64,000 nucleotides of DNA from CAYPNP01 sp964412195 (GCA_964412195.1 CAYPNP010000008.1:62001-126000); one strand, 5' to 3'; numbered from the stretch's first letter, positions 33,779 to 43,637 are shown. The notes: generated by a model from the letters alone, not told the origin. Made by a program: numbers and translations.

Positions 33779-33880
33779 GGATCTGGTTCCACTGATGGTC
33801 CGGTGGGATCAGAACTTGAATCTTGAAAGGATATCTTCTACCCGAAATCCGAAGTCCGATCTCCGGAGTCCGATGTCCGG
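33720..33880. repeat. Inverted repeat between convergent genes, GGACATC/GGACTTCG units
   Basis: Left arm 33724-33763 (GATTCGGACTTCGGACATCG and onward), right arm 33840-33880 (CCCGAAATCCGAAGTCCGAT and onward); about 40 bp each, imperfect complements with a ~75 nt loop. It sits between the convergent SMUG1 and barrel genes and could act as a bidirectional terminator. Confidence 0.7.
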
Positions 33881-33899
33881 CCTCTTCAATCCGCCTGCT

Positions 33900-34850
33900 T
33901 CAAAAGCGCCACACCACCGCCGCGCGGATCCGGTAGTCCGGCACGGCCTGGAAGGAGGTGTTGTGCAGGATCACGGGGAAATCCGTCCCGAACATCGCGT
34001 CCAGGGCGTGCCGCCAGGTGAAGGTCACCTCCGGCCCCAGGAACACGCTGGTCATGCCGGTGTCCTCGGCCGTCTCCCCCTGAAAGGTGTCCTTGCCCTT
34101 CGCCTCGCCGGTGACGGCCAGTTCCACGCTGCCGGTGCGCCGGTCGTCCTGGAGGAAATACACTCCCGGCTTCACGGACCAGAGCAGGTCGTTGGCGAAC
34201 TGGTAGTCGATCCGGCCCCGGCTCCGGAGGGCATACTGGAGGGCCGCCTCGCCGAAGAGCCGCCCGCGGTGGGCGTAGAGCATGGTCCCGACCAACCCGT
34301 CCCATGATCCCGAGCCCAGGGTCAGGTCATGGCCGTGGATCCCGCTCGGCTGGCCCTCCCCCGGCTCCGCCTCGTTCAGCTCCTCCAGCAGCCGGTCGCT
34401 GTTGCCGGTGGGCATCTTGACGCCGCCCAGGACGTGCCAGGTCAGGGTGAAATCCTCCTGGAAGCGTCCGACCAGCCGGTACCGGGCGGTCACGGCCGCA
34501 TCCCCCAGGCCGCCGACGGAGCCCTCCTCGATCCCGCCGTCCTCGGGGCGGCGGTAGGAACGGTGGATGAGCGGCAGGTTCAGCTGGACGGACAGCCGGT
34601 CGCCGAACTGGTATCCCACCATCAACTGGGTGATGGAGCTGTTCAGGTATTGCCCGATTTCGTTCGGCACCTCCCGGCCATCCTCCTGCAGGGTGCCGAA
34701 ACGGGTATACTGCTCGTACGCCCCCACGAAGAAACCGGGCTTGGCCACCCGGGCCTCCCGCGCGGCGTAGCACCCGCACAGGTCGCAGCCCAGGACCGGC
34801 GCCCCGGCCAGGACCGGCAAAACGAACAGAATCCAGCTTAATTTGAACAT
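33900..34850 (-). CDS. Outer-membrane beta-barrel protein with N-terminal CDLCGC motif
   Basis: 316 aa. Signal peptide (LFVLPVLAGAPVLG) directly followed by CDLCGCY, then alternating beta strands (QLMVGYQFGDRLSVQLNLPL; FTLTWHVLGGVKMPTG; FGEAALQYALRSRG) ending in Phe (AAVVWRF), as required for barrel insertion. Similar to transporter-like/channel families in COG4313 style, but the exact family was not recognised. The CDLCGC cluster resembles metal- or disulfide-binding sites in porin-like proteins near redox genes. Function unknown. Confidence 0.68.
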   Translation of the reverse strand: MFKLSWILFVLPVLAGAPVLGCDLCGCYAAREARVAKPGFFVGAYEQYTRFGTLQEDGREVPNEIGQYLNSSITQLMVGYQFGDRLSVQLNLPLIHRSYRRPEDGGIEEGSVGGLGDAAVTARYRLVGRFQEDFTLTWHVLGGVKMPTGNSDRLLEELNEAEPGEGQPSGIHGHDLTLGSGSWDGLVGTMLYAHRGRLFGEAALQYALRSRGRIDYQFANDLLWSVKPGVYFLQDDRRTGSVELAVTGEAKGKDTFQGETAEDTGMTSVFLGPEVTFTWRHALDAMFGTDFPVILHNTSFQAVPDYRIRAAVVWRF

Positions 34851-34886
34851 GGGATCCCCCCTCCTTCCTTCAGGCCGGTTGTCCGC

Positions 34887-34915
34887 TGTCTATCGAGAGC
34901 CCAACGATTTTTCAA
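34887..34915 (-). promoter_or_regulatory. Weak promoter candidate for the barrel gene
   Basis: TTGAAA, 17 bp, TAGACA on the minus strand. Good -35, poor -10 (3/6). Confidence 0.35.
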
Positions 34916-35066
34916 CCGGCATTTCCGGTTGGATGCGGAGGGCGCGCCGGGGGATCAGCACCGGGTCCTTCCGCCTGAAGGGGGGCCGCGCCGTCTCCTG
35001 AGTGCGGCCACGGACCCGACAGCGCGAGCGTGTCGTGGAATTCGGGCCGCGGGAGACACAAGGAGG

Positions 35067-35095
35067 TTGACAGGCCGGAGGCCCTGAGTTATCCT
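35067..35095 (+). promoter_or_regulatory. Promoter of the propeller-GGDEF gene
   Basis: Perfect TTGACA, 17 bp, TATCCT (4/6). Predicted start near 35102, about 46 nt before ATG 35148. Confidence 0.7.
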
Positions 35096-35147
35096 CACGC
35101 TGTAAATTTGCATAAAACTGGCTGAATGCGGCTTCGGGGGCTTGTCG

Positions 35148-38100
35148 ATGGGGGGTATCCGGCGGGAGAATCCGCGTTCCGCGGAAACTCGGGACCACCG
35201 ACCAATCGGATTTATCGGGCATGTCGCCATGGCTGTGGCGTGGCTTGCGTTATTGTTCCCCGGCGGCGCCCGGGCCGCGGAATTGGTGGCCCGCTGCTAT
35301 GACGGGATTGGCCAGCCGCCCGCGCTGAGTTCCCACCGGCTCTACCGCGGCTTGCACGGCCGCCTCTGGCTGGACTTCATGAGCGGCGCCGACGCTTACG
35401 ACGGGGAGGCGGTCGTCTCGTACGTCGACGCCATCGGCGGACGGGGACAGTTCCTGTACGCCTTCCACGAAGACCCCGACGGCCGCAAGTGGCTGGGGCA
35501 CGAGGGCGGCCTGACCGTCCTGGACCCCTCCAGCCGGATCGAGCGCCGGTACGGTCCGGCCGACGGCCTTTCGCCGCATGCCGTGACCGGCATCGTCCGA
35601 GCGGGGGACCGCACCTTGCTGGTGCTCAGCTCCGGCGGAGTGTACCGTCTGGCCGGCGGCCTGTTCCTCCGGGAGCCGCTGCCGGCACCCACGGAGGGAG
35701 GACTTCTGGCCGACCTCGTCGTCCAGAAGGACGGGAGCGCCTTGGCGCGCATCGATCGCACACTGTACCGGCGCGGCTCCGGAGGCCGCTGGGAACAGGT
35801 CTCACTGCGGCCCGCCTTCGCCGGCGAGGCGATCCAGAACCTCCGGGCCGCCCCCGACGGCGTGCTGACCCTGACCTATCGCAGCGGGGCCGTCCGGCTG
35901 ACGCCCGAGCTGGCGGTGGATGCCACGGTCCAGTTCCCCGATGAAATCCGCCGCCAACCATTCAGCGCCGCCACATTCCTGGGCCGGGACACGCTGCTCG
36001 TGCTCGCCACGGACGCATTCCATGTGCTTTGCGACGGCCGCTGGCACCGCTCGCGCCACCCTTCCGGAGACGTCTTCGATTATCGCAACCAGCTGCTGGT
36101 GGACTACGAGGGCATCATCTGGGTGCCCCACCGGGACGGCATCCTCAAGCTCACCAGGCTTGACCTGGAGAGGCTGGGCACCGAGGACGGCTTGCCGGGG
36201 CTGACCCTGCGGGGCGTGGCGGCGGACGCTGCCGGCGAGACTCTGGCCTTGACCAGCACCGGCACGGCGTATCAGTCGCCGGGGGCCGAACGATTTCAGC
36301 CGGTTTCCGCTCCGGATCCCGCCGCCAGCGGAGAATTTGAAGCGATCGCCCCCGGGCGGGACGGGAGCCTGCTCCTGGTGGCCCGCCACCGGATCGTGCG
36401 CTGGAAGGCCTCCACCGGCGGGCAGGAGGTGCCCGTGCCAGCCGCCGCCGCCGGCCGCTGGTGTGACGCGGCCGAGACGGCCGACGGCGCGCTCTGGATC
36501 GCCAGCCGGGAAGGGCTCTACCGGATCACTGGCAGCGATGTCCACCACATCGACACCCGCACCGGCCTGCCGCACAACGTCTGCCTGTCGCTGACCGCCG
36601 CGCCCGACGGCTCGATCTGGGTGGCCACGTCAGGCGGCGGCCTGGCCCGGGTGCAGGGGGAATCCGTCAAGGTGCTCGGCACGCGCGACGGCCTGGCCAC
36701 CGATCGGTTGGTGGACGTCGAGGTGGCACCAGACGGCGCGATCTGGACGTGCGGATTCGGGGGAGTCAGCCGCATCGCCCCGGAGGGCATTGTTTCCTTC
36801 GGCCCCGCTGACCTGCCCTCCCTGGAGCGGGCGATCTGCATTCACCCGGTCGGGGAGAAAGCCTATGTGTTCGCCGAAGGTTTGGCCGAAGTCGATGCAT
36901 CCGGCCATTCTGCGAGACAATTGTTCTCCTACGACGACCCGGCGGTGGGCACCTGCAGCCCGAGTTTCCACTCGTCCCTGAGCCTGACTCCCCGGGGAGA
37001 GGTCCTGCTCGGCAGCGACGTCAACGGCGGCCTGCTGCGGTGGCACGCCCGCGCAGCTCCCGACGGGGGACGATCCCGCGACCGTCGGTGCCGGCTGCGC
37101 AATTTCGATCGGGACGGGACGCCCCTGGACTTCAGCCACCCGCCGATCTCCCTGTATGGCGACTGGAGCCGGCTGCGTTTCGACTTCACCACCTCCAGCC
37201 TGTGGCGGGAGGATGCCACAACCTTCATTTACCGCCTGGAGGGTTACGATGCCGGCTGGTCCAGCCCGGACGCCCGCTCCTGGGTGGAGTACACCCAGGT
37301 GGGCACCGGCAACCGGAGGTTTTCCGTCCGGGCCCGGTACGAGGACGGCACCTGGAGCGATCCCGCCACGCTGGACTTCCGTGTGCCCACCCCCTGGTGG
37401 TCGACTCCGCCCGCCATCGCCGGCCTCGCCATCGGGCTGGCCCTGGTCCTGTGGGGGCTGGTCTGGCTGCGCACCCGCACCCTCCGCGAGCGGCAGGAGA
37501 GACTGGAGCGGCTGGTGATGGACCGCACCCGGGAACTGGAAACGCTGAACACGCGCCTGCAGCGGCTTTCCACCACCGACCAGCTGACCGGGCTGGCCAA
37601 CCGGCGCTCTTTCGGCGAGTCCATCGACATGCTGGCGGCACTGGTCCAGCGCTCGATCCATCCGGACACCAAGACCCCCCCGCAGGAGCGCATGGTTCTC
37701 CTCTTCGCCATGGTGGACCTGGACCATTTCAAGGAGGTGAACGACCGGTACGGCCACACGGCGGGGGACCTCGTGCTCCAGCTGACGGCCAACCGGCTGC
37801 GCGCCACCCTTCGGGAGTCCGACCTGATCGTCCGATGGGGCGGGGACGAGTTCCTGGTGGTCGCCCACCAGCGGCAGCTGGAACCGGTAACGGCCCTGCC
37901 CGAGAGGATCCTGGCGGCACTCCGCCAGCTGGCGGCGGAAGAAGATCCGTCCGTCAAATTCCCCACCTGCTCCGTCGGATTCAGTCGGTATCCCCTCGGC
38001 GGGGGGCGGGGCGGCGAAGTCTGGTTCGATTCCCTGAAGCTGGCCGATGCCGCCCTGCTGCTGGCCAAGCAGCGGGGGCGGAACCGGGCGATGGGCGTCA

Positions 38101-38198
38101 CCGACCGCGGTAACCTCACCGCCTCGGAGCTGGAGAGCATCGCCGGCCTGGAAGAGGCGGCCGCCGCCGGCGAAATCGAAATCGTCCACATCATCTGA
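35148..38198 (+). CDS. Two-component-propeller diguanylate cyclase
   Basis: 1016 aa. Signal/anchor near residues 25-45, then a long periplasmic beta-propeller built from 'two-component regulator' repeats (for example DPDGRKWLGHEGGLTVLD, TPDGSIWVATS-like units), a Y_Y_Y domain (about 660-745), one membrane helix (PAIAGLAIGLALVLWGLVWL), a coiled coil (about 780-815) and a GGDEF domain (WGGDEFLVV) with TDQLTGLANRR. RESD five residues before GGDEF is an inhibitory I-site. It should make c-di-GMP in response to an external ligand. ATG 35148 was preferred from promoter distance; ATG 35229 with a shorter signal is possible. Confidence 0.9.
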   Translation: MGGIRRENPRSAETRDHRPIGFIGHVAMAVAWLALLFPGGARAAELVARCYDGIGQPPALSSHRLYRGLHGRLWLDFMSGADAYDGEAVVSYVDAIGGRGQFLYAFHEDPDGRKWLGHEGGLTVLDPSSRIERRYGPADGLSPHAVTGIVRAGDRTLLVLSSGGVYRLAGGLFLREPLPAPTEGGLLADLVVQKDGSALARIDRTLYRRGSGGRWEQVSLRPAFAGEAIQNLRAAPDGVLTLTYRSGAVRLTPELAVDATVQFPDEIRRQPFSAATFLGRDTLLVLATDAFHVLCDGRWHRSRHPSGDVFDYRNQLLVDYEGIIWVPHRDGILKLTRLDLERLGTEDGLPGLTLRGVAADAAGETLALTSTGTAYQSPGAERFQPVSAPDPAASGEFEAIAPGRDGSLLLVARHRIVRWKASTGGQEVPVPAAAAGRWCDAAETADGALWIASREGLYRITGSDVHHIDTRTGLPHNVCLSLTAAPDGSIWVATSGGGLARVQGESVKVLGTRDGLATDRLVDVEVAPDGAIWTCGFGGVSRIAPEGIVSFGPADLPSLERAICIHPVGEKAYVFAEGLAEVDASGHSARQLFSYDDPAVGTCSPSFHSSLSLTPRGEVLLGSDVNGGLLRWHARAAPDGGRSRDRRCRLRNFDRDGTPLDFSHPPISLYGDWSRLRFDFTTSSLWREDATTFIYRLEGYDAGWSSPDARSWVEYTQVGTGNRRFSVRARYEDGTWSDPATLDFRVPTPWWSTPPAIAGLAIGLALVLWGLVWLRTRTLRERQERLERLVMDRTRELETLNTRLQRLSTTDQLTGLANRRSFGESIDMLAALVQRSIHPDTKTPPQERMVLLFAMVDLDHFKEVNDRYGHTAGDLVLQLTANRLRATLRESDLIVRWGGDEFLVVAHQRQLEPVTALPERILAALRQLAAEEDPSVKFPTCSVGFSRYPLGGGRGGEVWFDSLKLADAALLLAKQRGRNRAMGVTDRGNLTASELESIAGLEEAAAAGEIEIVHII

Positions 38199-38217
38199 TT
38201 TTCGCGCCTCTTTGGGA

Positions 38218-38246
38218 TTGCTTCCCCCGCCGCGATCTGTTAAACT
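38218..38246 (+). promoter_or_regulatory. Possible promoter of the response regulator gene
   Basis: TTGCTT, 17 bp, TAAACT. The -10 is 4/6 and the -35 3/6. Confidence 0.45.
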
Positions 38247-38277
38247 GCCGCTGCAGCTTTACACCGGGAGGAGAATC

Positions 38278-38661
38278 ATGGCGCACATCCTGCTGATCGA
38301 GGACGACGCGGACTTCGTGGAGGTCACCCGCATGGTGCTGGAATCCAACGGCCACACCATGACCGCAGCCTATTCCGCCGAGGAAGGCTGGGCCGCCCTG
38401 GCCAAGAGCGGCGCCGACGTCATCCTCCTGGACTGCATGATGGAAGAGTTCGATTCCGGCTTTGTGCTGGCCAACGACATCTCCATCAAATACCCCAAGA
38501 TCCCCATCATCATGCTCACCGCCGTGCACGACTACATGAGCAGCAGCTGGAACTTCTCCCCCGACAAGGACAAGGACTGGCTGCCGGTCCACCAGTTCCT
38601 CGAGAAGCCCGTCACGCCCGACAAGCTGCTGGCCGCCATCGACAAGGAACTGAAAAAGTAA
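38278..38661 (+). CDS. Single-domain response regulator
   Basis: 127 aa, receiver domain only. Acidic pocket EDD near residue 8, phospho-acceptor Asp in VILLDCMMEEF (about residue 53), conserved Thr in MLTA, Lys in FLEKPV. No output domain, so it may act by protein contact or phosphotransfer, perhaps with the upstream propeller protein. SD GGGAGGAG precedes the ATG. An insert between beta4 and alpha4 (VHDYMSSSWNFSPDKDKDW) is longer than usual. Confidence 0.88.
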   Translation: MAHILLIEDDADFVEVTRMVLESNGHTMTAAYSAEEGWAALAKSGADVILLDCMMEEFDSGFVLANDISIKYPKIPIIMLTAVHDYMSSSWNFSPDKDKDWLPVHQFLEKPVTPDKLLAAIDKELKK

Positions 38662-38787
38662 CCCACCGACCCTGTCCAGATCAGCGGAATCCCCCGCGGC
38701 GCCACCCCGGTGCGCCGGGGCGGCTGAAATCGCCTTGACCCCGGCCAAACAGTGCTGTCAGGATCGTGCGGACACGGAGGTGCCGCC

Positions 38788-39054
38788 ATGATAGCAATCG
38801 TTGCATTCGCCATCGCCGCTTGTGTGGCGTGGAATCTCGTGGTCACGCTGCTCGTCTACGCGTCGCTGCGGCGGCGCCAGCTCCCGGTCAGCTTCCTCTG
38901 GCTGCGGGTGGCGATCCTGAAATATCTGGACCAGTACCGGGAAATCACGCGGCAGGAAACCGGACGGACGGGTTCCCTGTTCTACCAATGGCTGGTGTCG
39001 ATCAACCTGGTCTGGGTCCTGTTTGTCGTCCTGGCCGCGATTCACTGGTCCTGA
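38788..39054 (+). CDS. Small membrane protein of unknown function
   Basis: 88 aa with two membrane helices (IAIVAFAIAACVAWNLVVTL; WLVSINLVWVLFVVLAAI) and a charged middle (LKYLDQYREITRQETGRTG). SD-like GGAGG before the ATG. No family recognised. Confidence 0.6.
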   Translation: MIAIVAFAIAACVAWNLVVTLLVYASLRRRQLPVSFLWLRVAILKYLDQYREITRQETGRTGSLFYQWLVSINLVWVLFVVLAAIHWS

Positions 39055-39095
39055 TCGGGTGCGCCCTATCGCCAGGGTCCGGGCGCCCTCCCCCT

Positions 39096-40064
39096 TCAAC
39101 CGGTGGCGCGGATCAGCTGCCCCACCACCAGCCAGAGCGGCAGGGTGACCATGGAGACGGCGTACGCCACCAGCATCAGGCTGCCCACCTTGGCCTCATC
39201 CCCGCCATAGCTCCGGATCTGCAGGATGATCCCGGTGGCCGGGGCCGTCGCCGCCTGGATGAGGAAGAAACGCCAGAGCAGGACGTTGGTCCCGCAGACT
39301 CCCGTCGCCTGCAGGATCCAGAGGGTGGCCAGCGGGAGCAGCACCAGCTTGACCAGGACCACGCGGCTGGCGTCCCAGGCGTATGCCCGGACCCGGAAGG
39401 GGATCGTCCCCAGCACCGCCCCCAGGACGAAGGTGGCGACGGGCACCGTCGCGGAACCCAGCAGATCCACGCCGCGCAGGACTGTGGCGGGTATCCACGG
39501 CCGCGCTCCGGTCAGGACCACCGCCAGCGCCGCCAGCGTGGCCACCGCCGGCGGGGTGACCAGCGAGCGCCAGTCCGCCCGCTCGCCGGAGCGGGCGGTG
39601 TTGAGGAACTTGCCCACGCTCCAGAGGATCGGATTGTATCCGAGGATGAACAGGAAAGTGTAGAGGGCGAAGGTGTCGAATTCCTTCGGGAAGAGGGCCA
39701 GGCCTACCGGCAGGACGATGTAGCCGGAATTGGCCATGGCCGCCAGGGGCAGCATGTTCCGCTTCTCCGGCAATTCCCGGAGGAAAAGCAGCGCGCCCAA
39801 TCCCAGGCCCGCCCCCACCATGGCCGCGGCCGCCAGCGGCAGGGCCCACCAGAACGGAAAGCGCCCCGGGTCCAGGGTCCTCACGATGTTGGCGAACATC
39901 AGGCAGGGCAGGAAGACGCGAACGGTGGCCACCGAAAGGCCGTCGATGTGCCCCTGCCGGACAATGTGCCGGCGGACCAGCAGGCCGGCGGCCAGGATGA
40001 CCAGGAAGATGTCCAGGATGGCCAGGAACGTGCTGGAAAAGGCTTTGGCGGCGACTTCAATCAA
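39096..40064 (-). CDS. AEC family transporter (auxin efflux carrier-like)
   Basis: 322 aa, about ten membrane helices. Family-typical segments: VRVFLPCLMFANIV, MLPLAAMANSGYIVLPVGL (the N-SG-Y-P element), TAPATGIILQIRSYGG. Probably exports or imports small organic acids; substrate unknown. TTG start at 40064 with a distant GGGA site. Lies in its own unit, facing away from the protease gene. Confidence 0.85.
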   Translation of the reverse strand: MIEVAAKAFSSTFLAILDIFLVILAAGLLVRRHIVRQGHIDGLSVATVRVFLPCLMFANIVRTLDPGRFPFWWALPLAAAAMVGAGLGLGALLFLRELPEKRNMLPLAAMANSGYIVLPVGLALFPKEFDTFALYTFLFILGYNPILWSVGKFLNTARSGERADWRSLVTPPAVATLAALAVVLTGARPWIPATVLRGVDLLGSATVPVATFVLGAVLGTIPFRVRAYAWDASRVVLVKLVLLPLATLWILQATGVCGTNVLLWRFFLIQAATAPATGIILQIRSYGGDEAKVGSLMLVAYAVSMVTLPLWLVVGQLIRATG

Positions 40065-40193
40065 ACGGAAATCCCGGGAGACGAATGGGGCCCGAAGCGC
40101 TCATTTTTCCACAACCGGTCCGGCGGATCAATGGGACTTTTCCCGGCGGACCGGCGCCGGGTCCGCAGTCCCCGCTGCCCCGCCGCGGCGGGG

Positions 40194-43100
40194 TCAGCGG
40201 GCGCCCAGGGTGACCGTGACCGTGCGGCGCTCTTCGCCGCGGAGGAAGGTGACCACGACGGCCTCGCCCGGCTGGTGCGCCCGCAGCGCCGCGGCGTAGG
40301 CCTTCAGGTCCGCCACGGCCTGACCGGCCAGCTCCACGATCACGTCCCCGGGCTGCAGGCCGGCCTGGGCGGCGGGAGAGCCGCCCGTCACCGACGCCAC
40401 CCGGACGCCGGTCCCGCTGTAGGTGAAGTCGGGCATGGTGCCCAGGCTTGCCCGCCTGGAGGTCCCCTCCCCAGCCGGCGGCGGCCCCGCGGGAGCAGGC
40501 GGGCCGGTTTCCTGTTTTTCGGCCGGTGGTTTGGGCGCCACCTTGGTCAGCGGCTCCGTCCGTTCCGCCAGGTAGCGGATGGCTTCCCGAGTGAAGGCGG
40601 CGACCTTGACCAATCCTGGGACATCCACCTTGTCCGGCGTGTCGGTGGGACGATGGTAATCGGCATGCGGCCCGGTGAAGAGCTGGACGGCCGGGGCTCC
40701 CCACTCGTGGAAGCTGGCCTGGTCGCTGCTATCCAGTTCCTGCTGGACCAGCTCCGCCGGCACGCCGGTGACGTAGCCGCAACCCATGACGATGTGCACC
40801 CACTCCCGGGCCGAAGAGCCGCCCAGGACCAGGATCTTGCCGCTGCCCAGCCGCCCGACGGTATCGAGGTTCAAGGCGCCCATGATTTTCTCCGGCGGGT
40901 AGGCGCCGCCCTGTTCCAGATAGTGCCGGGAGCCCCGCCGGCCGGCCTCCTCGCCGGCGAACGCCGCGAATACAACCGTCCGCTCAGGCGGCCCCTCCGC
41001 CGCCATCACCCGCGCCAGTTCCAGGAGCACCGCCACGCCGCTGGCGTTGTCGTCGGCCCCGGGGTGGATCTTGCCCTCGTTTCCCTGGTGGACGTCCGGC
41101 CAGCCGCGGCCGAGGTGGTCGTAGTGGGCGCAGACGACCACCGACTGACCCGCCCAGTCTCCGCGCGTGCCCGGCAGTACGCCGACGACGTTGCGCAGCT
41201 CGGTGGGGACCTTGTCCGGCCCGCCCGCCTCCGTCCAGGTCTGGAAATAGCCGCCGGCGTCGCCGCCCGGACGCAGGCCGCACGACTGGAACTGTTCGGC
41301 GATGTAGCCGGCCGCGCGGGTCAGGCCGGCCGAGCCCCAGCCCCGGCCCTCTAGTTCGGGCGACGCCAGCACGTTCACGTGGTCCCGCATCCGCGCGGCG
41401 GAAAAGGGCGGGGGCAGCTCGACCAGCGCCGGCCGCGGCGGCAACTTGCCCATGGCCGTTTCCTTCTCCCCGAGCCGCACGGTCAGTGGGGATCCCACCG
41501 CGGGCCACTGGCCTTTCAGGATGTTGGCCGGTTCGTCGCCCTCGAACCCGAGGTAGCTGTACTTGCCGTAGTGCGGCAATTTGCGCCCCAGGCCCGGCAG
41601 GGCGGCCGCTTCGTCGGTGCCCACCCAGACCAGAACCCCGGCGGCGTCGGCAGGATGGCGGACGGCGAACACGAGGCTGTGGCCGGCGGCGGGGCACGCC
41701 TGGCCCTCGACGACCGCGCCTTCGGCCGTCAGTTTCGCGCCGTACGGCCCCAGCCCCGCTTCCACTGCGGCGCGGAACCGGTTCTCCCAGCCCAGCACCC
41801 AGACGGCCCCGGCGGCTGGGAGCGCCGCCAACTCATCGTCCCGCTTGACCTCCATCTGGCCCGGCCGGTCCTTGGCCCACTCCCTGGCCAGCTGCCGGTA
41901 GCCCGCGCGCAGGGCCTCGGGGCCGCCCGACGGCACCACCAGGACCACCTTGCCGGCCCCGAACGCCTGCGACAGCGCCGGTGGGATCTCCCGCCGGTCC
42001 AGCCGCCGGAACAGGTCGTACTGCGGGTCCACGTCCAGCCGGACCGGCGGCCCCGGCACGGCGACGCTGAATTCACCGGCGGCCTCCGGCATCCAGACCG
42101 TCTTCACCACGGCCTCGGCTTGCCCCTCCACCGTCACGGCGACCGGGACCGCGAGCGGGAACGGCTCGCCGGGCTGGACCTGGCGCAACCGGAAGCGGAC
42201 GCGCCAGCCGTCGCCCGCCGGTTCGGCCTGGGCCGACTCCACCTGGAGTTCGGGGGCGCCCGTCCGCTCCGTCCATAACCGGAAGAAGCCGAGCTGGTCC
42301 TGCCCGCTGACCGCCGTGACGGCCGTCGCCGCCGTGGCGAAGTCCTGGAACGTGGCGCGGGTGAACCGGTGGTGCTGGTAGAAGGTCTGGAGGATCTGGG
42401 CGAACGTCTTGTCCCCCACCGTCTGGCGGAGCATGTGGAAGACCATCATGGACTTGCCGTAGCCGATGGCCTCGCTGGCCGCGTCGTGCCGGGAGCGGAA
42501 CCGGACCAGGGGGAAATCGTTCTGGGAGTTCACGTAGTCCGCATACTTCTGCAGCGTGGTCCGGCGGTATTCCGCCCCCTGGCCGCGCTGCTCGACGATC
42601 AGATGGTCGGCCAGGTAGGCGGTCAGGCCTTCCGACCAATTGCCGCCGGCATAGTCGACGTACACTCCGTTGCCCCAGTAGTTGTGGAGCAGTTCGTGCG
42701 GATAGGAGGAGTGGAGGATGAACGGAAAGCGGATGACCTTCTCCCCCAGCAGCGTGAAGGAGGGCATGCCGTAGCCGGTCTCCCAGAAGTTTTCCACCAG
42801 CGCGAACTTGGCGTACGGGAAGGGACCGATGAGCTTCTGGTACATTTCCAGGTATGACGCGGTGGTGGTCAGATAACGCTCGGCGAGCGCCGGGTCGGGC
42901 TTCCGCAGGTAGGCCATGGCCGCGATCGCGCCCGCCGCCTGCTCGTATTCCGTGAAGGGCCCCGCCACCAGGTAGACCTCCTCGGTGGGATCGGGGCACT
43001 CCCAGGTGGTGACCTGCTCGGCCCCCTCCATGCGGCGGGCGGTCCGGCTCCCCTGGCTGACCGAGTCCCAGCCGCCGCCCAGCCGGGTGGTCAGGCGGAA

Positions 43101-43637
43101 GGTCAGCAGGCCTTCACTGAACCACGGCACCCAGAAGGAGGAGCCGGCCAGATAGGCCCCCTGCGGCTCGACGGTTCCCGGTGTCTCGCTGAAACCGCGG
43201 GCATACTCGGCCGCCGTGGCCTGCACCGGGTGCCGGATGGCGCCGCCGTACGCCAGGTGGAAACGCCAGGTACCGGAAGCCTTGGCCGGCCGGGTCACCT
43301 CGTAGAGGGCCAGTGGGACGCCTTCCGGCGGCGAAAAGGCGGCGGGCATGAGGCCGAAATCCTCCGCCCGCGGCGGCCGGCTGAGTCGCTTCAGCTTCAT
43401 GTCGGGGGCGCCGTCCAGTTTCGGCTCCAGCCCGTCATGCAGCAGAAAAAATAGCTTGGCCGGGCCGGCGGGCACGGACACCGTGTCCCGAACATGGACC
43501 CGTCCCGATTCCGGCTCCAGTTGCACACGCAGGTCGTGGTGGACCAGCATGCTTTCCGGCGGGGGGCCGTCCACCGGAAGCGCGATCATCGGGCCGGCCA
43601 GGACCGCGGCCAGGATGAGAACGGCAATCAGGCGCAT
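40194..43637 (-). CDS. Exported multi-domain metalloprotease: M1-like + M28 + PDZ
   Basis: 1147 aa, signal peptide (LIAVLILAAVLAGPMIALP). N-terminal M1-like half: HELLHNYWGN (His314, Glu315, His318) and Glu336 in NWSEGL. The spacing between the second His and this Glu is 17 instead of the usual 18 of M1, and the GAMEN exopeptidase motif is replaced by YGMPSF. From about residue 775 an M28 peptidase domain with zinc ligands in AHYDHLG (about 837-843), HPGADDNASG, FAGEEAG, LDTVG and the last HADYHRPTD. C-terminal PDZ (about 1070-1147: VRVASVTGGSPAAQAGLQPG). SD GGAGGT before ATG 43637. Each domain is convincing; peptide specificity is unknown. Confidence 0.88.
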   Translation of the reverse strand: MRLIAVLILAAVLAGPMIALPVDGPPPESMLVHHDLRVQLEPESGRVHVRDTVSVPAGPAKLFFLLHDGLEPKLDGAPDMKLKRLSRPPRAEDFGLMPAAFSPPEGVPLALYEVTRPAKASGTWRFHLAYGGAIRHPVQATAAEYARGFSETPGTVEPQGAYLAGSSFWVPWFSEGLLTFRLTTRLGGGWDSVSQGSRTARRMEGAEQVTTWECPDPTEEVYLVAGPFTEYEQAAGAIAAMAYLRKPDPALAERYLTTTASYLEMYQKLIGPFPYAKFALVENFWETGYGMPSFTLLGEKVIRFPFILHSSYPHELLHNYWGNGVYVDYAGGNWSEGLTAYLADHLIVEQRGQGAEYRRTTLQKYADYVNSQNDFPLVRFRSRHDAASEAIGYGKSMMVFHMLRQTVGDKTFAQILQTFYQHHRFTRATFQDFATAATAVTAVSGQDQLGFFRLWTERTGAPELQVESAQAEPAGDGWRVRFRLRQVQPGEPFPLAVPVAVTVEGQAEAVVKTVWMPEAAGEFSVAVPGPPVRLDVDPQYDLFRRLDRREIPPALSQAFGAGKVVLVVPSGGPEALRAGYRQLAREWAKDRPGQMEVKRDDELAALPAAGAVWVLGWENRFRAAVEAGLGPYGAKLTAEGAVVEGQACPAAGHSLVFAVRHPADAAGVLVWVGTDEAAALPGLGRKLPHYGKYSYLGFEGDEPANILKGQWPAVGSPLTVRLGEKETAMGKLPPRPALVELPPPFSAARMRDHVNVLASPELEGRGWGSAGLTRAAGYIAEQFQSCGLRPGGDAGGYFQTWTEAGGPDKVPTELRNVVGVLPGTRGDWAGQSVVVCAHYDHLGRGWPDVHQGNEGKIHPGADDNASGVAVLLELARVMAAEGPPERTVVFAAFAGEEAGRRGSRHYLEQGGAYPPEKIMGALNLDTVGRLGSGKILVLGGSSAREWVHIVMGCGYVTGVPAELVQQELDSSDQASFHEWGAPAVQLFTGPHADYHRPTDTPDKVDVPGLVKVAAFTREAIRYLAERTEPLTKVAPKPPAEKQETGPPAPAGPPPAGEGTSRRASLGTMPDFTYSGTGVRVASVTGGSPAAQAGLQPGDVIVELAGQAVADLKAYAAALRAHQPGEAVVVTFLRGEERRTVTVTLGAR

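Noticed and set aside
38701..38724. Terminator after the response regulator
   Set aside because: The stem has a mismatch and is followed by TGAAATC rather than a T-run.
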